Origin: Actinomycetes bacterium
GTDB taxonomy: Bacteria; Actinomycetota; Acidimicrobiia; Acidimicrobiales; Acidimicrobiaceae
Length of the DNA: 8,314 nt
NCBI GenBank assembly: GCA_021792075.1
Contig: JAJYVK010000058.1
Location: forward strand, 1-8,314
Reading direction: 5' to 3'
Shown here: in pieces, positions 1-5,669 of the stretch
Numbering within the stretch: the stretch's first letter is position 1
Layout: every line of letters starts with the position of its first letter
Translations under genes and position numbers: made by a program
The notes under the pieces: generated by a model
What the model saw: the letters and a program-made list of their open reading frames with translations, nothing else
Database searches by the model: none
Told to the model about the DNA's origin: nothing

Positions 1-672
1 CTCCTCGGGCGTGCCTACTCTTCCCAATGGTATCGAGCGGATGATGGCGCCCATGAGCTTCTCGTTGCCTTCACTTACTTCAGCCAGCATTGGAGTGTCG
101 GTGAGGCCGGGGGCGACACAGTTGACGTTGATCCCTTTTCTGGCAGTCTCTCGGGCAATTGCCTTTGAGAATGCAATTACCGCCCCCTTCGCACCGGAGT
201 AGAGTGCTTCGCCGCTGGAACCAACCCGCCCGGCATCTGAAGCAATGAAGACTATCTTGCCAGAGCCAGCTTCGATCATGTGTGGAACGGTTGCATGAGC
301 ACATGCAACATGGCCGCGGTAGTTGATATCGATTACGCGGTCCCAAAGTCCTTCATCTGTATCTACGAATGGCATAACCTTGTCCCAGCCCGCATTGGAG
401 ATCAGGATGTCAACCTTTCCGAACTTGTTGATGGTCTTAGCCACCATTTCACGAACACGTCCCGCATCGGCCACGTCGACATCTACGGCAAGAGCGGATC
501 CACCCGTAGAGGTGATTTCTTTGGCGACACTATCCGCTCTTTCTGCGGAAAGGTCGGCGATCACCACGCTGGCGCCTTCATTCGCAAGACCAAGCGCCAT
601 GGCACGACCAACTCCGCTTCCTGCCCCAGTGACGATTGCAGTCTTTCCTTGAAACCTTCCGTTGAATGGCAT
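1..672 (-). CDS. BadH-like short-chain dehydrogenase/reductase (3' end outside window)
   Basis: This is a classical SDR that probably oxidises a hydroxyacyl-CoA with NAD+ in the cytoplasm. The first 224 residues are visible and the C-terminus lies beyond base 1. TGAGSGVG (15-22) is the Rossmann glycine motif, and Asp40 at the end of strand beta2 favours NAD over NADP. SNAG (92-95) stands in for NNAG. The catalytic set is Asn117, Ser145, Tyr158 and Lys162. The NAGWD motif (93-97) and the SDAGRVGSSGEALY stretch before the catalytic lysine closely recall 2-hydroxycyclohexanecarboxyl-CoA dehydrogenase (BadH), more than FabG. The ATG lies 3 nt after the stop of the IpdB-like gene, with an AAAGGA ribosome site inside that gene's 3' end, so it is the third gene of an operon. 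SDR identity is near certain. The substrate is inferred from motifs and neighbours; an IpdF-like role in steroid ring degradation is the main alternative. Confidence 0.93.
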   Translation of the reverse strand, partial: MPFNGRFQGKTAIVTGAGSGVGRAMALGLANEGASVVIADLSAERADSVAKEITSTGGSALAVDVDVADAGRVREMVAKTINKFGKVDILISNAGWDKVMPFVDTDEGLWDRVIDINYRGHVACAHATVPHMIEAGSGKIVFIASDAGRVGSSGEALYSGAKGAVIAFSKAIARETARKGINVNCVAPGLTDTPMLAEVSEGNEKLMGAIIRSIPLGRVGTPEE

Positions 673-675
673 CTT

Positions 676-1467
676 CTATTTTCCTTTCAAAAGTCCATTT
701 GTATCTAGTTTTCTTAGTACTGAAAGTTGTTCAGCGGTGGGCTCCGGAGTGACTGGGATTGAGCTGGGGATTATCAGCTCGAACCCAGTGGCAGCACGTA
801 CTTGATCGACTTCAACTCCGGGATGAACCGTCTCGAGCCGCATGCGAAGTGTCTCGGGATCAAAGCCCATGGTACAAAGGGGGGTGACAACGAGCTGTGG
901 ACCACCTCCAGGGAGGCTTGCGGCTTGCCACGAGGAAGGACCTTGGAGAAAGCCTGGACCGCTCAGGAAGTCAACATGTTCCACAAAAGTGCGTGCGTTA
1001 TGTGATTGGGTATAGATGAGAACGCGGCCTACACGAGAAAGGAACGGAAGTCCCACCGTGCCCGGTCCGCGCAGCGCTGGGTGTGAGTAATCACCGACGG
1101 CCACCAGATTGCAGTTTCCGTATTGGTCGATCTGGAGTCCCCCGGCAAAAAACACGGTCAAGACATCCGCGCGACCCTCCAGCAGAACTACATCATTGAG
1201 AGAAAGGGAGGTATCCGCACGAAGAAGGTCATAGTCGCCACATGAAGGCACGACTGGAGCCAGATGAGGGTTTACGGAGCAGGTTCCGCCTGCAATCGAG
1301 AAGAGGTCGGGAGCATGTGTCAGCTGGGCGAGCCTGCATGCGATCTGAGGAATGGCGCTAGCAGTTCCCATAACCGTCACGTCATCGTTGCGGAGCCGCT
1401 TGGAGAGCTCAACGGCCATCAGCTCGCTGCGCGAAAAAGTCAATGAGCTGTCAGATATAACTGTCAT
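676..1467 (-). CDS. CoA-transferase-fold beta subunit, IpdB-like
   Basis: This 263-residue protein is the beta half of a two-subunit CoA-transferase-fold enzyme. Family signatures visible are HAPDLF (51-56), AGGLQIDQYGNCN (108-120), VGDYSHPALRG (124-134), FVEHVDFLSGPG (161-172) and GGPQLVVT (188-195). The C-terminal HPGV..DQVRAATGFEL segment is also typical. Glutaconate CoA-transferase beta subunits carry their catalytic glutamate in an IVESG motif just after the APD motif; here the matching stretch is IAGGT, with Gly60 at that position. The covalent Glu-CoA chemistry of a transferase therefore looks impossible on this subunit. IpdB of the steroid ring-opening hydrolase IpdAB likewise lacks it. 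The gene starts 6 nt after the alpha-subunit stop, with GGAAGGG upstream inside the alpha gene, so the pair is translated together. Routine annotation would be 'CoA transferase subunit B'; hydrolase function is inference. Confidence 0.9.
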   Translation of the reverse strand: MTVISDSSLTFSRSELMAVELSKRLRNDDVTVMGTASAIPQIACRLAQLTHAPDLFSIAGGTCSVNPHLAPVVPSCGDYDLLRADTSLSLNDVVLLEGRADVLTVFFAGGLQIDQYGNCNLVAVGDYSHPALRGPGTVGLPFLSRVGRVLIYTQSHNARTFVEHVDFLSGPGFLQGPSSWQAASLPGGGPQLVVTPLCTMGFDPETLRMRLETVHPGVEVDQVRAATGFELIIPSSIPVTPEPTAEQLSVLRKLDTNGLLKGK

Positions 1468-1473
1468 GGCGAA

Positions 1474-2388
1474 TCAACCCTTCCGGTCCGACAGAGCGAC
1501 CGCTAAGGGTCCGCTGCCATAACGTAGCTCTTCAAGGCGTTCAGCCGCCTTTTCAAGATATTCCTGTTCTGAAAGATCTGTCACAAATTTGCTGATATAG
1601 CCCTTGGCGCCGTCGTCGTCCTTGGCCATCCCCAAGTATTCGACTATGGCCTGATGGTCAAACTCGTAGGCACCATGTGAGGCGGTGGGGTAGCAGCCAC
1701 CTGGAGCCTCAATAACTGCGTGGACTAAAAATCCAGGAATTGTGGTTCCCTGCGGATGCTTGGAGATCTCTTTCGTCGATACAATCTGTTCGACCTGCAA
1801 TAACACGGTTTTAGACGCGAGGGCCATGTACCGGTCGACGAAATGAGCCCCCGCCACAACTGCGTTGCCTTGTGCGTCGGCCTGGTAGGCATGAAGAAGG
1901 GCGACATCTGGCTTGAGCGGAGCACCGACGGGGACCTCATCGCCGGTGAATGGATCTGTGGTGAAGGAGTAGTTCTCCTTGTTCACCTTTGGAATATCGG
2001 TGAATTCGATGCCCTTGGGCAACGCCACGAATGGTAAGCCACCGGCACCGGCATAAAGACCATGGGTTATATAGGCCTCGTCACACTCGAGAATCTTGAG
2101 TGATCCGGCTTCGATTCCCCTTCGGAAACTTGGTGCAAGTCCGATGTGCTCGAAGCCGACATATGAGGTTGCGATTTCGTCGATGAGGCCGGCTGCGATC
2201 AAAAGCTCCGCATTCAATGCCCCACACGGGCTTGTCAGAAGCCTCTTGATCCTGCGGTTCTGCCGGATCACCTCTCTGACCAATGCCATCGGATTGTTGT
2301 GAAGGTGCATTCCACCAACGCTAACAAGTCCCACGCCATCAGGAACGAAACGATCTACAGCTTCGGGAAGCGAGAGCACCTTACTCAT
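1474..2388 (-). CDS. CoA-transferase-fold alpha subunit, IpdA-like
   Basis: This 304-residue protein is the alpha partner of the downstream beta subunit and the first gene of the leftward operon. The N-terminus (MSKVLSLPEAV) resembles glutaconate CoA-transferase subunit A. VSVGGMHLHNNPMALVREV (22-40) is the glycine-rich CoA-binding region, followed by GLPFVALPKG, the PDVALLHAYQADAQGNAVV stretch and VEAPGGCYP-like motifs shared by GctA and IpdA. Glu104 in the LECDEAY segment falls, in an alignment from memory, where IpdA has a DE pair near its catalytic glutamate (about residue 105). GctA has glutamine there. Together with Gly60 in the beta subunit, this suggests IpdAB-type hydrolytic cleavage of a cyclic beta-keto-acyl-CoA. 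The start is supported by AGAGGGG at 2396-2402 with 7 nt spacing. The fold is confident; the substrate is not known. Confidence 0.9.
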   Translation of the reverse strand: MSKVLSLPEAVDRFVPDGVGLVSVGGMHLHNNPMALVREVIRQNRRIKRLLTSPCGALNAELLIAAGLIDEIATSYVGFEHIGLAPSFRRGIEAGSLKILECDEAYITHGLYAGAGGLPFVALPKGIEFTDIPKVNKENYSFTTDPFTGDEVPVGAPLKPDVALLHAYQADAQGNAVVAGAHFVDRYMALASKTVLLQVEQIVSTKEISKHPQGTTIPGFLVHAVIEAPGGCYPTASHGAYEFDHQAIVEYLGMAKDDDGAKGYISKFVTDLSEQEYLEKAAERLEELRYGSGPLAVALSDRKG

Positions 2389-2395
2389 GACGCAT

Positions 2396-2402
2396 CCCCT
2401 CT
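2396..2402 (-). promoter_or_regulatory. Ribosome binding site of the IpdA-like gene
   Basis: On the minus strand AGAGGGG lies 7 nt before the ATG at 2388-2386 and fixes that start. The spacer between them contains a TGCGTCA box (2394-2388 read on the minus strand) that recurs in the neighbouring intergenic region, so a protein bound there could also affect the start of translation or transcription. Confidence 0.6.
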
Positions 2403-2720
2403 ACGTGCCGCATCACATTGCACAGCTGAGGGCTGTTACAAGTACGGCAACGCACCACAGTGAGAACGTTGGCCATTGTTGTTGTATCCTCCATTTGCGA
2501 GTTCACAGCGAGCCTAGCTCAACTTTGCTGTGAGCGCACATCCAGCCGCCGGAGAGAAGGTTTCCCTGTACGGAGGGCATCTCTTCTGCCGCGGGCCCCT
2601 TTTTGTCTGCTTTCTCAAAGGTTCCGGTGTGACTCCTTGTGCTCGATGTGGATCTACGGGTTCAGGTCCTCTTTTGCGAAGCGGTGGTGAGATCGAAATG
2701 AGGCCAAGCGCTTTTTCTCT

Positions 2721-2755
2721 TGCGTCATTTAACTTGAAAGCCTTTTAATGACGCA
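2721..2755. repeat. 9-bp perfect inverted repeat, candidate operator
   Basis: TGCGTCATT at 2721-2729 is mirrored exactly by AATGACGCA at 2747-2755, with a 17-nt spacer. The right arm extends to a 10-base direct repeat (ATGACGCATC, 2748-2757) of the sequence across the IpdA-like start codon (2387-2396). Paired half-sites between divergent catabolic genes suggest a binding site for a dimeric repressor. No regulator gene is in the window, so this remains a candidate. An RNA hairpin is the alternative, but the loop is long and the stem short. Confidence 0.35.
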
Positions 2756-2801
2756 TCTGCGCAATGGAAGCTGAGCTCATTTTTTTTGATCTGGTTAGTT
2801 C

Positions 2802-2810
2802 TGGTATGAT
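2802..2810 (+). promoter_or_regulatory. Possible extended -10 promoter element upstream of gcdH
   Basis: TGGTATGAT fits the extended -10 pattern (TG, one base, then TATGAT, 5 of 6 to consensus). No good -35 hexamer is visible; only a T-run lies at about the right distance. It points towards the glutaryl-CoA dehydrogenase gene but would give a leader of more than 300 nt. An imperfect inverted repeat (2809-2816 against 2830-2838, one bulged base) overlaps its downstream edge. This is weak evidence on sequence pattern alone. Confidence 0.22.
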
Positions 2811-3133
2811 TCCTGAGGTTGGAAAATCTTCAGGGAATGACCTCGGTTTGGCTTTCGCAAGGGTTATTTGGGTAGTATTGGTGATGACGCTCAGGGATTC
2901 GGTTCCAGGCGACAAATGTTGGTGAAGATTCGCAGCGAGGGCATACATGGGAGAGCTGTATCTAGTTGACTTCAGGGTTTGCGGGCACCAGATGGGGTAC
3001 CAATAGGGTTCATGCTGCAGGCCTTTACGGTTCGTTGTGGTGAGGACTGCGGAAGAGGTATTTGCTCAAAACTTGAAGGAGATCTTGTCCCTGCTGGACT
3101 ACTGCAATTTTCAGGAATGTGAAACTGACTACC

Positions 3134-3138
3134 GGGAG
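3134..3138 (+). promoter_or_regulatory. Ribosome binding site deciding the gcdH start
   Basis: GGGAG lies 4 nt before the ATG at 3143. The frame is open further upstream to a GTG at 3119, which would add eight residues (MKLTTGRK). That start has only an AGGA two bases away. The family's usual length also favours the ATG. Confidence 0.5.
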
Positions 3139-3142
3139 AAAA

Positions 3143-4321
3143 ATGGCGACTACAACCCAAACACCAGAAGGCTTATTCGACATAGATGGGCTGCTGACTG
3201 ATGAGGAACGTGAGATCAGGGGCGTCATCCGAAAGTATGTCGAGAAGCGCATAAAGCCAGACGTTGCAGAGTGGTTTGAAAAAGGAGAGCTTCCTGCCAA
3301 AGAGCTTGCTCTCGAACTTGGAGAATTGGGCGTCCTCGGTATGCATCTTGATGGCTACGGCTGCGCAGGTGCTGGTGCAGTGGCCTATGGTCTTGCCTGT
3401 CTCGAGCTTGAGGCTGGAGACTCCGGAATCCGTTCGCTGGTGAGTGTTCAAGGATCGCTCGCCATGAAGGCCATTCACGCGTTTGGTTCAGAGGAGCAGA
3501 AGCAGCAGTGGCTGCCGAAGATGGCGACGGGAGAGGTGCTCGGGTGTTTTGGACTGACCGAGCCCGACTTCGGGTCAAATCCTGCCGGCATGCGCACGCG
3601 TGCCAAGCGTGATGGCAATGAGTGGGTCTTGGATGGCACCAAGATGTGGATAACCAATGGAAACATCGCTGATATCGCTGTCGTTTGGGCAAGGACGGAT
3701 GAGGGGATCCGGGGCTTCATAATTCCCACGAATACTCCAGGTTTTTCCGCGAATCTTGTGCATCGCAAGCTTTCTCTACGAGCTTCGATCACCTCCGAAC
3801 TGGTATTGGACAACGTTCGGCTTCCAGAGGACGCCGTTCTGCCTGGCGTGTCCAGCCTACGAGGTCCCCTGACGTGTCTCAACGAGGCCAGGTTCGGGAT
3901 CCTATTTGGAGCTCTTGGAGCTGCAAGGGATAGTTTGGAGACAGCAATCCGTTATGGGATGGAGCGGGTTCAGTTTGATCACCCGATTGCGGCATACCAG
4001 TTGACGCAGAAGAAATACGCCGACATGACCGTTGAATTTGGAAAGGGGCTTCTTTTGGCCCTTCACATTGGCCGTCTGAAGGAGCAAGGCACGCTTCGTC
4101 CGGAGCAGGTAAGCATCGGCAAGTTCAACAGTGTTAGGCAGGCGTTAGCTATAACGAGGGAATGCCGCAGCATTCTTGGAGCGAACGGCATCACACTTGA
4201 GTATCCGGTGATGCGCCACATGTCTAACTTGGAGTCGGTATACACCTATGAGGGCACGCACGAAATGCACACGCTTGTCATTGGAGAGGCGTTGACAGGG
4301 ATAGCGGCCTACCGAATTTAG
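3143..4321 (+). CDS. gcdH: Glutaryl-CoA dehydrogenase (acyl-CoA dehydrogenase family)
   Basis: This FAD enzyme oxidises and decarboxylates glutaryl-CoA to crotonyl-CoA and CO2, passing electrons to electron-transfer flavoprotein. From the ATG it has 392 residues, the usual length. ELEAGDSGIRSLVSVQGS (88-105) matches the glutarate-binding region of the human enzyme. Glu90, Arg97 and Ser101 correspond to human Glu87, Arg94 and Ser98, which hold the distal carboxylate. CFGLTEPDFGSNP (135-147) and WITNG (169-173) are flavin and substrate-loop signatures. NLESVYTYEGTHEMH (362-376) contains the catalytic base Glu370 preceded by Tyr369. The end (GEALTGIAAY) is also typical. Conservation of the carboxylate pocket argues against a simple fatty acyl-CoA dehydrogenase. 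Whether it decarboxylates cannot be proved from sequence, though the Tyr-Glu pair fits. It is monocistronic, diverging from the ipdAB-like operon and converging on the 3-hydroxybutyryl-CoA dehydrogenase two steps later in the same route. Confidence 0.95.
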   Translation: MATTTQTPEGLFDIDGLLTDEEREIRGVIRKYVEKRIKPDVAEWFEKGELPAKELALELGELGVLGMHLDGYGCAGAGAVAYGLACLELEAGDSGIRSLVSVQGSLAMKAIHAFGSEEQKQQWLPKMATGEVLGCFGLTEPDFGSNPAGMRTRAKRDGNEWVLDGTKMWITNGNIADIAVVWARTDEGIRGFIIPTNTPGFSANLVHRKLSLRASITSELVLDNVRLPEDAVLPGVSSLRGPLTCLNEARFGILFGALGAARDSLETAIRYGMERVQFDHPIAAYQLTQKKYADMTVEFGKGLLLALHIGRLKEQGTLRPEQVSIGKFNSVRQALAITRECRSILGANGITLEYPVMRHMSNLESVYTYEGTHEMHTLVIGEALTGIAAYRI

Positions 4322-4382
4322 TTACCAATGGTCGACGCTCTATAACGTACCCCAATCGATGGGCCGCCATTTTTAGAGTTTT

Positions 4383-4416
4383 GCAGTGATTTCCGGGCTA
4401 GTCCGGGAATCACTGC
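4383..4416. terminator. Bidirectional hairpin between convergent genes
   Basis: GCAGTGATTTCCGG (4383-4396) pairs with CCGGGAATCACTGC (4403-4416) over 14 bp, with a single G-U pair and a 6-nt loop. It lies 61 nt past the gcdH stop and about 190 nt past the 3-hydroxybutyryl-CoA dehydrogenase stop, as expected for a shared terminator of converging genes. Neither side has a proper U-tract. It may need Rho or act as a 3' end stabiliser, as is common in actinobacteria. Confidence 0.6.
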
Positions 4417-4609
4417 GTCTAAGAGTATGGAAGTCAAGCTGAGAGGTGCTTTGGAGTCGTAAGCGTGGTCCGGCGAGAGCACTGTGGTTTTAATGCTTCG
4501 CGGTGAAGGCCTATTGAGGGCGGCAGGCTGAAGCTGGCGGGACGAAAGCTAGTGCTCGGGCTGCATGGCCTTTCAAGGTAGTGGGGTTGTTGGTTGATCC
4601 TCCTAGGGC

Positions 4610-5470
4610 TCAACGAGGTTTGTATTCGTAAAATCCCCGCCCGCTCTTGCGGCCAAGAAGGCCGGCATCAACCATTCTCAGCAGAAGTGGCGGAGGCGCG
4701 TAGAGCGGCTCTTTGAACTCGTGGTAGAGCGACTCTGCCACCGCAGCTGTGGTGTCAAGTCCTATCAGGTCGCAAAGAGCAAGAGGTCCCATGGGGTGTG
4801 CGCAACCTTCCACCATGCCGGTGTCGATGTCTTCAGCCGTGGCAAAGCCGGACTCCATCATTCGGATGGCTGACAATATATAAGGGATCAACAGTGCGTT
4901 GACGATGAAGCCTGCGCGGTCCTTGGAATGTATCACGTGTTTTTGCAGCGTCTGGGAGGCGAATTCCGCGGCCCGACGAGCGACCTCGTCGGAGGTCAGA
5001 AGAGAGGTTACGAGTTCTACCAAGGAAAGTACCGGGACCGGGTTGAAGAAATGGATTCCAATTACTTGTTGGGGTCGGCTTGTTGCGACCCCGAGTTTCA
5101 TGATGGGGATCGAGGACGTGTTCGAGGCAAGGATGGCGTCGGCGTTTTCGACGACTTTGTCTAGGGTCGTAAAGATGCCCACCTTAGCTGCTTCGTCCTC
5201 TATTATTGCTTCAACCACTAGTTCGCGGTCGAAGTGGGCGCCAAGGTCTACGTCGTAGCGGATCTTGGCGAGAGTGCTCTCCAGCTGTTCCTGAGTTATT
5301 TTTGACGCTTTCAGAGCACGGGCCAAAGAACTTTCAATTCGGGAACGTCCACGAGCAAGATTGGCTTCGTCTCCTTCCGTGACTACGACATCAAGCCCAC
5401 GGCGTGCGGCAACTTCGGCGATACCAGATCCCATAAGTCCACAACCAACCACGCCAACCTTCTGAATCAT
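4610..5470 (-). CDS. hbd: 3-hydroxybutyryl-CoA dehydrogenase
   Basis: This is a stand-alone 3-hydroxyacyl-CoA dehydrogenase that interconverts 3-hydroxybutyryl-CoA and acetoacetyl-CoA with NAD(P). Its 286 residues match the Hbd/PaaH/FadB2 family length. GCGLMGSGIA (9-18) is the dinucleotide-binding loop. SNTSS (116-120), His140 in GIHFFNPVP, Glu152 and Asn191 in DRAGFIVNALL form the catalytic set, with the family's 12-residue His-Glu spacing. HPMGPLALCDLIGLDT (225-240) and the GRGFYEY end belong to the C-terminal dimerisation domain. No enoyl-CoA hydratase domain is fused, so it is not a FadB/FadJ-type protein. AAAGGAG 6 nt before the ATG fixes the start. It may be co-transcribed with the radical SAM gene upstream, but 199 nt separate them. 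Metabolically it is two steps below gcdH, with a hydratase still needed between them. Confidence 0.95.
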   Translation of the reverse strand: MIQKVGVVGCGLMGSGIAEVAARRGLDVVVTEGDEANLARGRSRIESSLARALKASKITQEQLESTLAKIRYDVDLGAHFDRELVVEAIIEDEAAKVGIFTTLDKVVENADAILASNTSSIPIMKLGVATSRPQQVIGIHFFNPVPVLSLVELVTSLLTSDEVARRAAEFASQTLQKHVIHSKDRAGFIVNALLIPYILSAIRMMESGFATAEDIDTGMVEGCAHPMGPLALCDLIGLDTTAAVAESLYHEFKEPLYAPPPLLLRMVDAGLLGRKSGRGFYEYKPR

Positions 5471-5476
5471 TCTCGA

Positions 5477-5483
5477 CTCCTTT
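5477..5483 (-). promoter_or_regulatory. Ribosome binding site of the 3-hydroxybutyryl-CoA dehydrogenase gene
   Basis: On the minus strand AAAGGAG stands 6 nt before the ATG at 5470-5468. It is a near-ideal Shine-Dalgarno sequence and settles the start codon. Confidence 0.7.
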
Positions 5484-5555
5484 CAAAGTCCCCAGCGCTC
5501 CTAGCCTATCGTTAGGGCCTGGTTAATTGCATAATCGTGAAGCTCTTTGGTCTCC

Positions 5556-5578
5556 AATCCTTTCGGATTCAGCCGAAA
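5556..5578. repeat. Two overlapping short hairpins
   Basis: AATCC (5556-5560) can pair with GGATT (5565-5569), while TTTCGG (5561-5566) can pair with CCGAAA (5573-5578). The two stems share bases and exclude each other. A third small inverted repeat, CTTTGG/CCAAAG with a 2-nt gap, lies at 5613-5626. All sit in the 199-nt gap between the radical SAM gene and the 3-hydroxybutyryl-CoA dehydrogenase gene. They may be weak transcript-processing structures or chance; none has a U-tract. Confidence 0.25.
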
Positions 5579-5669
5579 CCTGCCAGCCTGATGCTATTGC
5601 GGAACCCCGAGTCTTTGGTGCCAAAGTTCTTGCCCACGCAGCTGCTTCGCTGGCCGATATATCATCCTT

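Larger units (their letters stand above)
2389..3142. other. Long divergent intergenic region, no convincing gene
   Basis: This stretch of about 750 nt separates the leftward ipdAB-like operon from the rightward glutaryl-CoA dehydrogenase gene. It must hold both promoters. Several short frames are open on each strand, but none has a ribosome site, a recognisable motif or a plausible protein composition. The middle part (about 2700-2900) is AT-rich with a run of eight T. Visible structures are a 9-bp inverted repeat at 2721-2755, an extended -10-like element at 2802-2810 and an imperfect inverted repeat at 2809-2838. I see no tRNA, small RNA or riboswitch that I can name. Confidence 0.7.

Noticed and set aside
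280..708. Plus-strand open frames of 109 and 142 codons
   Set aside because: They are antisense to the SDR, where the full catalytic set is visible. The products show no domain features.
676..2388. Ordinary class I CoA-transferase (glutaconate or 3-oxoadipate type)
   Set aside because: The overall fold agrees, but the beta-subunit catalytic Glu motif is replaced by IAGGT. I therefore preferred an IpdAB-like reading while keeping the family name.
2460..2748. Two overlapping plus-strand frames in the long intergenic region
   Set aside because: The products are Arg/Ser/Cys-rich without motifs, have no ribosome site and overlap each other in different frames. They look like chance open frames.
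3040..3201. GTG-started 53-codon frame beginning VRTAEEVFAQNLKEI, faintly like the start of a SnoaL-type small domain
   Set aside because: It overlaps the gcdH start in another frame, ends quickly and lacks the rest of any such domain. The resemblance is too short to support even a remnant call.
3225..3882. Minus-strand open frames of 135 and 155 codons
   Set aside because: They are antisense to glutaryl-CoA dehydrogenase, which aligns along its whole length with the family.
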